Shown piece after piece: positions 57,330 through 64,000 of a stretch of DNA of 64,000 nucleotides. The notes below the pieces were generated by a model. It ran no database searches. It was not told the origin of the DNA and saw only the letters and a program-made list of their open reading frames with translations. Both the position numbers and the translations under genes were made by a program. Within the stretch, counting starts at the first letter, position 1. Each line of letters opens with the position of its first letter. Origin of the DNA: Pusillimonas sp. DMV24BSW_D (GTDB lineage Bacteria; Pseudomonadota; Gammaproteobacteria; Burkholderiales; Burkholderiaceae_B); contig NZ_CP049990.1 of assembly GCF_011388195.1 (NCBI RefSeq), positions 2,232,001 to 2,296,000 of the forward strand. The letters are read 5' to 3'.

Positions 57330-58363
57330 TACAGAACACCCCGGTTCAATTGATCGGTCGCCAGTTTGCGTAGTTGCCGGCGTGCGCGGGTGACCCCGAC
57401 ATCATGTTGATAAAGGTGTTCGCGTTGGTTTGCGTCCGATTCCATTTGCTCGAGCACCACGCGGTCTTGCTCCAGAACCGTCCAATGACGTGCTTCCAAA
57501 CGATTTTTGTAAAGGAAACGCCAGGCGTCGCGCTGCCAGCCTTCAACTTTGCGAACGCGCCAGTGGAATACCGCGGTGATGTCGGGCGAAATAGGGGTGT
57601 AGCAGCCGATAATGCCGAAATTGCCGCCAGGGCCACCAGTTTTGGGGTAGGGGATTTCCAGTCGCAGCCAGATTAGCCCGGTGTCGGCCCATTCCGACCA
57701 GTCGAAGTTAACGTCACGCTGGCCTGCCTTCTCGAAAATAAAGCCGGTATCGGTATCGCGCAGTTGGAATTCGGCTGAACGCGCGCCCACCGACATACTG
57801 TGCGACTGCTTGTGCAGATACGTGCCGTGCATCGGGTCCATGACGTTGTCAATTACGTAGCGATAGCCGCCACGCCATTCCGTGTAGCACAGGAAGGCGG
57901 AATATTCGCCGGATGTCAGTTGCTCGGGCAATACCAGTGGAGGGGGTTCGTCGACGTTTTCAGACGAGTTATACATGAAAATTGCACCGGCGCTTTCCTG
58001 TATATGAAAAGCACGTGTGGGACGCGAACCTTCCAGTTTACAGCCGGGGTTGCCGGGAACAGAGACGACTGTGCCGTCGCAACTGACTTCGACGCCATGG
58101 TAGCCGCAGGCAATTTTATTACCCAGCGGGATGCCGAAAGAAAGTGGGGCGCCGCGATGGGGGCAATGATCTTCGAGACAATGTACTTTGTTGTCGGCAT
58201 CGCGCCAAAGCACCAGTTTGCGACCCAGGCGGCGCAATGATACCGGCGTGTCTTTAACAAAATGCGACGGACAAATGGCGTGCCAGTAATCTTTCAGGCC
58301 ATCGGTCAGGATTTTCTCAACTTGCGCTTCGGTTTCTGCGCGGTTTGCAGTTGCTGTACTCAT
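57329..58363 (-). CDS. Rieske non-heme iron oxygenase, catalytic subunit
   Basis: A 344-residue alpha subunit. The Rieske [2Fe-2S] ligands are Cys67 and His69 (CPHRG) and Cys86 and His89 (CGYHG). The mononuclear iron site is D176-x2-H179-x4-H184 in NVMDPMHGTYLH, with Asp176 in the bridging position. Length and layout suggest the one-component alpha-only group (VanA, phthalate or carbazole dioxygenase-like) that demethylates or hydroxylates ring compounds. No beta subunit, ferredoxin or reductase is encoded in the visible part. AGGAC precedes the ATG. Third gene of the leftward operon, 20 bases after the 78-residue protein gene. Confidence 0.88.
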   Translation of the reverse strand: MSTATANRAETEAQVEKILTDGLKDYWHAICPSHFVKDTPVSLRRLGRKLVLWRDADNKVHCLEDHCPHRGAPLSFGIPLGNKIACGYHGVEVSCDGTVVSVPGNPGCKLEGSRPTRAFHIQESAGAIFMYNSSENVDEPPPLVLPEQLTSGEYSAFLCYTEWRGGYRYVIDNVMDPMHGTYLHKQSHSMSVGARSAEFQLRDTDTGFIFEKAGQRDVNFDWSEWADTGLIWLRLEIPYPKTGGPGGNFGIIGCYTPISPDITAVFHWRVRKVEGWQRDAWRFLYKNRLEARHWTVLEQDRVVLEQMESDANQREHLYQHDVGVTRARRQLRKLATDQLNRGVL

Positions 58364-58383
58364 GGAATGTCCTATTGATCTCG

Positions 58384-58620
58384 TTAGTCGTTGGCGAGAC
58401 GCTTGAGCTCTTCAGCCAGATTATCTGTTGTCCAGTTATCTGCCGTTTGTGGCTGGGGCCCTTGGTCGTTCAAAAAGGTGACGAGTGCATCGAGTTCGGT
58501 AATACCGGAACCAAAAGCACGTTCAATACTGTCGCCCAACAGGTTTTCGTAAGCGGTTGGCTCATGACTGCGAGCCTGATGGGGATCAAGATAACAAGGG
58601 GTGAGGTAGCGGTCTTGCAT
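58384..58620 (-). CDS. 78-residue protein, recombinase-like helix-turn-helix type
   Basis: A small soluble protein, starting MQDRYLTPCYLDPHQARSHEP and continuing YENLLGDSIERAFGSGITELDALVTFLN, with a final NWTTDNLAEELKRL. From memory it resembles proteins annotated as recombinase-like helix-turn-helix domain proteins that occur beside Rieske oxygenases. The helical GITELDALVTFLN plus WTTDNLAEEL pattern does look like a helix-turn-helix. The function is unknown. A very good GGAGG lies six bases before the ATG, and the start overlaps the upstream stop by one base (TAATG). Strong translation signals suggest a structural or stoichiometric role rather than a rare regulator. Confidence 0.7.
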   Translation of the reverse strand: MQDRYLTPCYLDPHQARSHEPTAYENLLGDSIERAFGSGITELDALVTFLNDQGPQPQTADNWTTDNLAEELKRLAND

Positions 58621-58940
58621 TATTGGCCTCCGTTACGTACGCGTTCCTTGATTCGTTCGCGTACAGGGATAAAGTCATAAGTGGGAAAACATTCGGTGGT
58701 GAATACGCCCCACGCCGAACGTTCAAGTTCGACATTCACAACCGGAAGTAAGTGTGGCGGAACGCGTAGCGTGACGATTTGTCCAAACCCCATGGCAACC
58801 GTCCAGGAAACAATTTCAACACCGTCGGGCGGAAAGCGATCCCACCATTCGGCGGCTTTGAGCTTGCCTTGAATAGTGTCCAGGTTCTGCGACTGATCGT
58901 GTTTAAGAAATACGGTTAATAGTGTGGTGTCAGACGCCAT
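58620..58940 (-). CDS. 106-residue protein of unknown function, first gene of the Rieske operon
   Basis: I do not recognise a named family. The protein starts MASDTTLLTVFLKHDQSQNLD and contains WWDRFPPDGVEIVSWTVAMGFG and a strand-rich QIVTLRVPPHLLPVVNVEL, giving an alternating beta-alpha pattern like a small ferredoxin-like or dimeric alpha-beta-barrel fold. There are no iron-sulfur cysteine motifs, signal peptide or membrane segment. The ATG at 58940 has GGAG five bases upstream; an in-frame ATG at 58973 lacks one. It overlaps the 78-residue gene by one base. Its place directly ahead of the oxygenase suggests an auxiliary or substrate-handling role (inference). Confidence 0.7.
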   Translation of the reverse strand: MASDTTLLTVFLKHDQSQNLDTIQGKLKAAEWWDRFPPDGVEIVSWTVAMGFGQIVTLRVPPHLLPVVNVELERSAWGVFTTECFPTYDFIPVRERIKERVRNGGQ

Positions 58941-59004
58941 GCCGGCTCCGTAGTATGGGTAATACGTTGACATGGTTTGCGATAGAATTCCATGTCAACG
59001 CCGT

Positions 59005-59020
59005 GTTCCATATATTAAAC
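59005..59020. promoter_or_regulatory. imperfect 16-bp palindrome, possible IclR operator for the Rieske operon
   Basis: GTTCCATATATTAAAC matches its own reverse complement at 12 of 16 positions, with GTT and AAC ends. It lies 65 bases upstream of the 58940 start. IclR-family sites are often palindromes of this size. The site is not identical to the 54077 palindrome, so the two regulators may use different operators. Confidence 0.35.
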
Positions 59021-59166
59021 AGCGTTTTACATAAGGTTAGTGTAGGGGTGGCGGAAATAACGATCCATAAGTAAAAACCCTAGGTTTATTTTATCGGACA
59101 ACAATAAGACATTGAAATAAAAGCAATTTTATTATTTATATTTGCACATAAATATCGCCTGAATTG

Positions 59167-59180
59167 TTGATTTATGTCAA
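59167..59180. promoter_or_regulatory. FNR/ANR-like box upstream of the ABC transporter operon
   Basis: TTGAT-TTAT-GTCAA matches the FNR/ANR consensus TTGAT-N4-ATCAA at nine of ten defined bases. It lies 119 bases before the ATPase start, within the AT-rich control region. Oxygen-dependent control would make sense for an oxygenase pathway, but chance occurrence in AT-rich DNA is possible. Confidence 0.3.
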
Positions 59181-59298
59181 TTTACAGCTAATACAAAGGG
59201 TTTTCCCTAATATATTCAGACCCGTCAAGCAGATAAAGTCTGTTTAAAGAGCAAAACATCAGTTCATATATAAAACATCGCTAAGGAGCGCACCGCTC

Positions 59299-60081
59299 AT
59301 GGTCGAAATTGAATTCCGTGATGTCACCAAGTCGTTCATTGATCGCCAGACATCCAAACCTATCACCGCCGTTACCGACGTCTCCCTGTCTATTAAAAAG
59401 GGGGAAGTGGTTTCGCTTATCGGGCCTTCAGGCTGTGGCAAAAGTACTTTGTTGAATATGGGCTCTGGCCTGTATCAGCCTACCGAAGGCGAGGTCTACG
59501 TGGGTGGCAAGCTGGTGACCAAGCCTGTGCGTGAAGTGGCTTTCATGTTGCAAAAAGATTTGCTGATGCAATGGCGCACCATCGAAGATAACGTGGCGTT
59601 AGGGCTTGAAATTGCCGGTGTCGGCAAAGCCGAACGCATGAAGATCGCACACGAGCTTCTGTATAAGTGCCATCTTAAAGGGTTTGAAAAGCATTACCCT
59701 TATCAACTGTCTGGCGGGATGCGTCAACGTGCTGCGCTGGCTCGTACGCTCGCCGTCGATCCGCACGTTATGTTGCTCGACGAACCCTTTTCGGCGCTCG
59801 ACGCCCAAACCAAAATGGTGCTTCAGCAAGATCTGGCTCAGATGTTGTACGAGAAAGAGCGCACAGCCCTGTTCATCACCCACGACCTGGTCGAAGCCAT
59901 TGCTCTGTCTGACCGTCTGCTGGTAATGAGCGAACGGCCCGGCACCATTATTGAGGAAATTGTTATCGATCTTCCGCTGCGCGAGAATCCACTCGAGCGG
60001 CGCAAGCTACCAGAAGTTGGGCCCTTGCAGGGGCGCTTAATGGACCTGCTGAAAATTGGCAAAGAAGAATTGGCTCATTAA
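59299..60081 (+). CDS. SsuB/TauB-type ABC transporter ATP-binding protein
   Basis: A 260-residue ATPase of the nitrate/sulfonate/taurine importer class. Walker A is GPSGCGKST (about residues 42-50), the signature is LSGGMRQR, Walker B is MLLDEPFSALD, and the H-loop is FITHD. The Q-loop (AFMLQKDLLMQWRT) is typical of the class. AGGAG precedes the ATG by about ten bases. It is the first gene of the rightward operon, ahead of its binding protein and permease. Confidence 0.9.
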   Translation: MVEIEFRDVTKSFIDRQTSKPITAVTDVSLSIKKGEVVSLIGPSGCGKSTLLNMGSGLYQPTEGEVYVGGKLVTKPVREVAFMLQKDLLMQWRTIEDNVALGLEIAGVGKAERMKIAHELLYKCHLKGFEKHYPYQLSGGMRQRAALARTLAVDPHVMLLDEPFSALDAQTKMVLQQDLAQMLYEKERTALFITHDLVEAIALSDRLLVMSERPGTIIEEIVIDLPLRENPLERRKLPEVGPLQGRLMDLLKIGKEELAH

Positions 60082-60147
60082 GCAATCAGGTGGTACCCGT
60101 TGTTCCTTTTTTGAAATTCCGATACTTACTACGATCCGGAGGACATA

Positions 60148-61143
60148 ATGAAAAAACTACTCGCCATTACCGCGCTGGGCGCATGTTCGCTTTTCTCCAC
60201 AACCGCCGCGTTGGCTGCTGAAGCAGGTAAAGATCTGCAAAAGGTAACGTATTTGTTGCCTGCACCTAAAACGCTCCCCGCTTTTGCGCCTTGGCTGATC
60301 GCTCAGCATCAGGGTTATTTCGCCGACGAAGGGCTTGAAGTTGAGTTCGTGACCGGCAAAGGCGGTGTTGATGTCGCCAAGCAAGTGGGTGCCGGCAACG
60401 CCGTTATCGGTGGCGCCATTGGTGACACTTCAATTATCGTGCGCGCCAACGGTGTGCCCGTTAAGTCTGTAGCCGTATTGGGCGCAGGCTCGTTAACGCT
60501 GGTTGCCTCTCATGCCGATAAGCCGGTAAACAAGCCCGCCGAATTGAAAGGCAAAGTGATTTCGGTTATGGCCTATACCGACACCACTTACTACTCTTTG
60601 TTGGGTACGATGCGTAAAGCCGGATTGTCGCGCGATGATGCCGATATTCAGGCAGCCGGGCCCGCTGGTGTATGGCAATTATTTGCATCCGGAAAGTCGG
60701 AAGTGATGGCAGGCGTGCCCGACTGGGTTGTGAGCGCTCGCGCTGCCGGAACCAAAGTTCATATTATGCCGCGCGAAGAGGGTTTCAACAGTATGGCCCA
60801 GGCTATTCTGGCCTCTGATGAAGCAATCAAGAACAACCCTGAACTCATTCAGAAAATGGTCCGTGCCACGCTGAAAGGCATGACGCTGATCATGAACGAA
60901 ACCGATAAGGCCGTTGCGTCTTATGTGGAAGCAAACCCGGCGTTTAAGGGTAAAGAAGATCAGGTGCGTCAGGTGTTCGACCTGTACAACGAATACGTTT
61001 ATGCAAACCAGGAAGTGCCCGGAACAATGGATCCCGAGCGCCTGGCCAACGTACAAAAGTTCTACGTATCTGAAGGTATTGTGAATACTGAAACGCCGCT
61101 CGACGAGCTGTACACCAATCAATTCGTTGGAGGCGGTCAATGA
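60148..61143 (+). CDS. NMT1/SsuA-type ABC transporter substrate-binding protein
   Basis: A 331-residue periplasmic binding protein. A signal peptide of about 23 residues ends ALAAE. The NMT1/SsuA-like fold follows, with LPAFAPWLIAQHQGYFADEGLEVE and a GGVDVAKQVGAGNAVIGGA ligand-binding segment. Members bind sulfonates, nitrate, aromatic carboxylates, pyrimidine precursors and others; here the linked oxygenase and hydroxylase suggest an aromatic or heteroaromatic acid. GGAGG precedes the ATG. Overlaps the permease gene by four bases. Confidence 0.88.
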   Translation: MKKLLAITALGACSLFSTTAALAAEAGKDLQKVTYLLPAPKTLPAFAPWLIAQHQGYFADEGLEVEFVTGKGGVDVAKQVGAGNAVIGGAIGDTSIIVRANGVPVKSVAVLGAGSLTLVASHADKPVNKPAELKGKVISVMAYTDTTYYSLLGTMRKAGLSRDDADIQAAGPAGVWQLFASGKSEVMAGVPDWVVSARAAGTKVHIMPREEGFNSMAQAILASDEAIKNNPELIQKMVRATLKGMTLIMNETDKAVASYVEANPAFKGKEDQVRQVFDLYNEYVYANQEVPGTMDPERLANVQKFYVSEGIVNTETPLDELYTNQFVGGGQ

Positions 61144-62024
61144 GTTTGGAGTCATCCACGGTCAGCGTTAACCAACCTGTAGGGATGTCCCGTTCGCAAA
61201 AGCTCAATAAGCCCAAACCGAAAAAGCACTCTACAGGAGGACCTGGTGTGTCTAAACAAACTTTTACCGCATTGTGCAGCCTGGCTGTTTTGATTCTGGT
61301 GCTGGCCGCCTGGGAGTGGATCCCGGTGTGGCTGGAGACACCGGCCTATATCTGGCCGGTGTTTTCCTCGGTCGTTGAAGAGGGCATCAGAATGTGGAAT
61401 ACCGGTAATTTGCTCGAGCATTTCGGTATCACCGCGCTTGAGGTCGTCATCGGGTTTTTTCTGGGTGCGTTGCTTGGGTTGTTTGTTGGCGTCGTACTGG
61501 GTTTGTCGCCCACCACGGAATCGGTGTTGTCGCCTTACATCCTGGCACTGCAAATTGCACCGAAAGTGGCTTTTGCCCCTTTGTTCGTCATGTGGATGGG
61601 TTACACCATTTACCCGAAGATTCTGGTGGGCATCCTGATTGTGTTCTTCCCCATCATGATCAACGTGTTGTCTGCCATTCGTACGGTTGACCCCGACATG
61701 GTGAATCTGGTTCGAACGTTGAACGCAACGCGGCTGCAAATTTTCCGCCTGGTCGAGTTTCCCTCGTCTTTGCCGGCTTTGTTTTCGGGTTTGCGTATCG
61801 GTTCCACGCTGGCTGTTATTGGTGTCACCGTGGGTGAACTGGTGGGCGGCAACCAAGGCTTGGGTTTCCTGCTGGTCGACTCTGAAGGCCAAGGCAATAC
61901 GGCCGGTGTGTTTGTGGCTATTATCGGGCTGACCATCATCGGGATCGTGGCCTACGCGGGCGTTGTTTGGGCTGAACGTCGTTGCCTGCATTACATCCCG
62001 AAAATCACAACCACCACAGCTTAA
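61140..62024 (+). CDS. SsuC/TauC-type ABC transporter permease
   Basis: A 294-residue inner-membrane permease. An unusually long, basic and hydrophilic N-terminus (about 40 residues, rich in Ser, Lys and Pro) precedes six hydrophobic segments. The EAA-type docking loop is around TLNATRLQIFRLVEFPSSLP, and AIAPKVAFAPLF-like QIAPKVAFAPLFVMW is a class hallmark. It completes the importer with the two genes before it. The stop overlaps the dehydrogenase start by one base (TAATG). Confidence 0.88.
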   Translation: MSLESSTVSVNQPVGMSRSQKLNKPKPKKHSTGGPGVSKQTFTALCSLAVLILVLAAWEWIPVWLETPAYIWPVFSSVVEEGIRMWNTGNLLEHFGITALEVVIGFFLGALLGLFVGVVLGLSPTTESVLSPYILALQIAPKVAFAPLFVMWMGYTIYPKILVGILIVFFPIMINVLSAIRTVDPDMVNLVRTLNATRLQIFRLVEFPSSLPALFSGLRIGSTLAVIGVTVGELVGGNQGLGFLLVDSEGQGNTAGVFVAIIGLTIIGIVAYAGVVWAERRCLHYIPKITTTTA

Positions 62025-62818
62025 TGGAAACCAGGATGCAACCCGATCAAGTTTCTATCGCAGCACAAGGTTTAATGAAAGGCCGCCGGGTTTTGGTTAC
62101 CGGCGGTGCCCGGGGGCTCGGCCTGGAGTTCGCCCGTCATGCAGGGCGTGCCGGCGCGGCAGTGGTGATTGCCGATATTCTGGCGAATGAATTGCATGCT
62201 GCAGCGGAAGGTTTACGCGCTGAAGGCATTCAGGCACATAGTGTGGTGTTCGACCAAAGTAATCCGGAGTCGATTACGGATTGTGCGGCGCAGGCGGAGC
62301 AATGGCTGGGTGGGCTCGACGGCCTGGTCAATAACGCGGCCATTACCAATTCCGGTGGTAAAGCTTTGAATGAGCTGGATATCGATGTTTGGGACAAGGT
62401 CATGGCGGTGAATGTGCGGGGCACGTGGCTAATGAGCCGTGCTTGCTGGCCTGCGCTGAAGGTGTCGGGGCGCGGCAGTATTGTCAATCTGGCGTCAGAC
62501 ACCTCGTTGTGGGGTGCGCAAAACCTCCTGGCCTATGTTGCCAGCAAAGGCGCCGTTATCGCAATGAGTCGGTCGATGGCGCGCGAAATGGGTGTCGACA
62601 ATATTACGGTCAATGCCGTGGCACCGGGATTAACGCTGGTTGAAGCAACCGAATATGTCCCTAAGCATCGTCATGAGCTTTATGAAGGGCAACGGGCCAT
62701 TCAGCGTCAGCAAGTCCCCGACGATGTCAGTGGTGTGGTTACTTTTCTTCTTTCTGACTTGTCACGGTTTGTGACAGGTCAAGTCATGGCTGTCAATGGC
62801 GGCTTTGTCATGCATTAA
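62024..62818 (+). CDS. short-chain dehydrogenase/reductase (classical SDR)
   Basis: A 264-residue NAD(P)-dependent oxidoreductase. The cofactor motif is TGGARGLGLEFA, with NNAA, the catalytic Ser in NLASDTS and the YxxxK pair in YVASKGAV, then PG in VAPGLT. The acidic DILAN after the second strand favours NAD. I use the ATG at 62024, coupled to the permease stop; an ATG at 62036 is possible. In this operon it probably oxidises an alcohol or dihydrodiol intermediate. It could serve as the dehydrogenase partner of the Rieske oxygenase (inference). Confidence 0.88.
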   Translation: METRMQPDQVSIAAQGLMKGRRVLVTGGARGLGLEFARHAGRAGAAVVIADILANELHAAAEGLRAEGIQAHSVVFDQSNPESITDCAAQAEQWLGGLDGLVNNAAITNSGGKALNELDIDVWDKVMAVNVRGTWLMSRACWPALKVSGRGSIVNLASDTSLWGAQNLLAYVASKGAVIAMSRSMAREMGVDNITVNAVAPGLTLVEATEYVPKHRHELYEGQRAIQRQQVPDDVSGVVTFLLSDLSRFVTGQVMAVNGGFVMH

Positions 62819-62835
62819 CCATAAAGGTGAGTTCT

Positions 62836-63366
62836 ATGAGCGAACAAGCAGTAAGTGAGAAACCTTCCTGGGAGCGCCCAGAAGGCGCCAGTTTCGAAGA
62901 TTGGATGCAAACACGTATTGCGCGTTATTCAACGCGCAAATACGACTGGGACGCCTTGAAGTTCCAGGCTGATTACGACCCCAAGTATCGTCGGGCCCAA
63001 ATGCGTTACGTGGGTACCGGTGGTACCGGTGTGGCGCAAGACGTGAATACCGTTCCATCGGAAAATTTCACGTTTTCAACCATGGTTATCCCGGCCGGGC
63101 ACATTGGCCCATCTCATTTGCACACCGACGTTGAAGAAGTGTTCTTCGTTATTCGCGGCAAGATGAAGCTGATTCTTGAGAAAGATGGTGAGCGCTTTGA
63201 AACCATTCTGACCGATCGCGACCTCGTTTCAGTTCCACCGGGCGTTTACCGCGAAGAAATCAATATCGGTGACGAAGATGCGTTGATGTGTGTGATGCTG
63301 GGCGCTAAAAAACCCATTATCCCCACCTATCCGCCCGAGCATCCTTTGTCGAAAATCAAGCGCTGA
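62836..63366 (+). CDS. cupin-domain protein
   Basis: A 176-residue single-domain cupin. The metal-binding motif 1 is HIGPSHLHTDVEEVFFVIRG, with His, His and Glu ligands, and motif 2 is weaker (SVPPGVYREEINIG). The first 60 residues are a charged helical extension. GGTGA precedes the ATG at 62836 at close spacing. Small cupins of this type can be dioxygenases, isomerases or sugar-binding proteins, so activity is not predictable, but its place between an SDR and a hydrolase fits a catabolic enzyme. Confidence 0.8.
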   Translation: MSEQAVSEKPSWERPEGASFEDWMQTRIARYSTRKYDWDALKFQADYDPKYRRAQMRYVGTGGTGVAQDVNTVPSENFTFSTMVIPAGHIGPSHLHTDVEEVFFVIRGKMKLILEKDGERFETILTDRDLVSVPPGVYREEINIGDEDALMCVMLGAKKPIIPTYPPEHPLSKIKR

Positions 63367-63391
63367 TCTCTACAAAACAAAGGAGCGACCC

Positions 63392-64000
63392 GTGACCCAG
63401 GCTTTTCCCAACAGTGATACTCCGACTTCTTCCGAGCCTTTTTTCACTTACGAGATTGTGAAAACAGGGAAGGGCGATATCGGTTTGCGTCGCTGTGGCC
63501 AGGGGCCTCACACGGTTGTACTTTTGCATGGCATCAGTTCGGGCGCCGACTCCTGGCGGGAGTGCGCCCGATTATTGCAGAACGATATGCAGGTTGTCGC
63601 CTGGGATGCGCCCGGCTATGGTCATTCCACCCCCTTGGCGCAAGCTCAGCCGCAGGCGGTTGATTATGCTTGCCAATTGCAATGTTTGTTAAACGAGTTG
63701 GGCGTTGATCACTGCCTGGTAGTGGGGCATTCACTGGGTGCGCTCATGGCGTCGGGCTTGGCAAAACAACACGACCCTCGTGTTAAGCAGTTTTTGTTAA
63801 TCAGTCCGGCGCTGGGTTACGGTGGTACTGATAAAGCCGATCAGGTTCGAGCAGGCCGGTTCGCGGCAATGGCCGAGAAAGGCGTGCAGGGCATTGCCCA
63901 AGCCTTGCCGAACCGACTGCTTTCGGCGTTAGCTTCAGAGGCTCATCGGCAAGCCGTGACTGCAAACGCCATGAAGCTTAATGAAGGCGGATATAGACAA
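63392..64000 (+). CDS. alpha/beta hydrolase, 3' end cut by window edge
   Basis: 203 codons are open to the window edge from a GTG at 63392, with AGGAG seven bases upstream. The alpha/beta-hydrolase core is clear: the oxyanion segment VVLLHGISSGADSWR, then DAPGYGHS, and the nucleophile elbow VVGHSLGA with the catalytic serine. The Asp and His of the triad lie beyond the edge or are not yet assignable. Such enzymes cleave ring-fission products (C-C bonds), esters, or N-formyl groups as NicD does. Last visible gene of the rightward catabolic operon; the operon may continue. Confidence 0.85.
   Translation, partial: MTQAFPNSDTPTSSEPFFTYEIVKTGKGDIGLRRCGQGPHTVVLLHGISSGADSWRECARLLQNDMQVVAWDAPGYGHSTPLAQAQPQAVDYACQLQCLLNELGVDHCLVVGHSLGALMASGLAKQHDPRVKQFLLISPALGYGGTDKADQVRAGRFAAMAEKGVQGIAQALPNRLLSALASEAHRQAVTANAMKLNEGGYRQ

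Larger units (their letters stand above)
58941..59298. promoter_or_regulatory. AT-rich divergent control region between the Rieske and ABC/SDR operons
   Basis: This 358-base gap holds no gene or tRNA that I can find. It is clearly more AT-rich than its surroundings and contains several symmetric elements. These are an IclR-like palindrome at 59005-59020, a short inverted repeat AAACC-CTA-GGTTT at 59075-59087, TATTTAT/ATAAATA arms at 59133-59154, and an FNR-like site at 59167-59180. Both operons must be transcribed from here. I cannot pick either promoter with confidence; TAATAT/TATATT stretches near 59208-59216 are possible -10 elements for the rightward operon. Confidence 0.6.

Overview
The window looks like chromosome of a betaproteobacterium in the Burkholderiales, most likely the Alcaligenaceae (Bordetella/Pusillimonas/Advenella-like). 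This is an inference from gene content and order: surE-pcm-nlpD, spoT-rpoZ-gmk, aceE-aceF-lpdA with a lipoyl domain on E3, and folC-SPOR-cvpA-purF. Base composition is moderate, coding density is very high, and many genes overlap by 1-4 bases. I see no tRNA, rRNA, insertion sequence, prophage or CRISPR array.

1-15,200: the end of an NCS2 purine-type permease gene (cut by the window edge), tsaD, plsY, surE-pcm-nlpD followed by a DEDDy exonuclease where rpoS would often be expected, a Spy/CpxP-like periplasmic protein, rlmD, argH, a P-II gene next to a four-gene glutamate/aspartate-type ABC importer, an RluF-like pseudouridine synthase and rlmJ. 15,201-28,358: ppiD, a TesA-like esterase and YbbA-like ATPase whose start codons share two bases, a DMT exporter, an M23 peptidase, spoT-rpoZ-gmk with an unknown 108-residue protein, xth with a spermidine-synthase-like protein, and a TrpXYZ-type ABC importer.

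28,359-53,955: a tripartite RND efflux operon that runs with 4-base overlap into pdxJ, then a nitroreductase coupled to an unusual flavin disulfide reductase. Facing it is a minus-strand operon for a PAS sensor kinase, a FixJ-type regulator, folD, prlC and a Sco protein. The pyruvate dehydrogenase operon follows, then folC-SPOR-cvpA-purF, closed by a strong intrinsic terminator.

53,956-64,000: an accessory catabolic locus and the most interesting part of the window. It has a NicC-like flavin hydroxylase with an IclR regulator behind a promoter that overlaps a 17-bp palindrome. A leftward operon encodes two very small proteins, a Rieske oxygenase without a local reductase, a RidA-fold protein lacking the usual active-site arginine, and a second IclR regulator. 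A divergent rightward operon encodes an NMT1/SsuA-type ABC importer, a short-chain dehydrogenase, a cupin and an alpha/beta hydrolase cut by the window edge. Together they read as uptake, oxygenation, dehydrogenation and hydrolysis of an aromatic or N-heteroaromatic compound. The substrate cannot be named from sequence.
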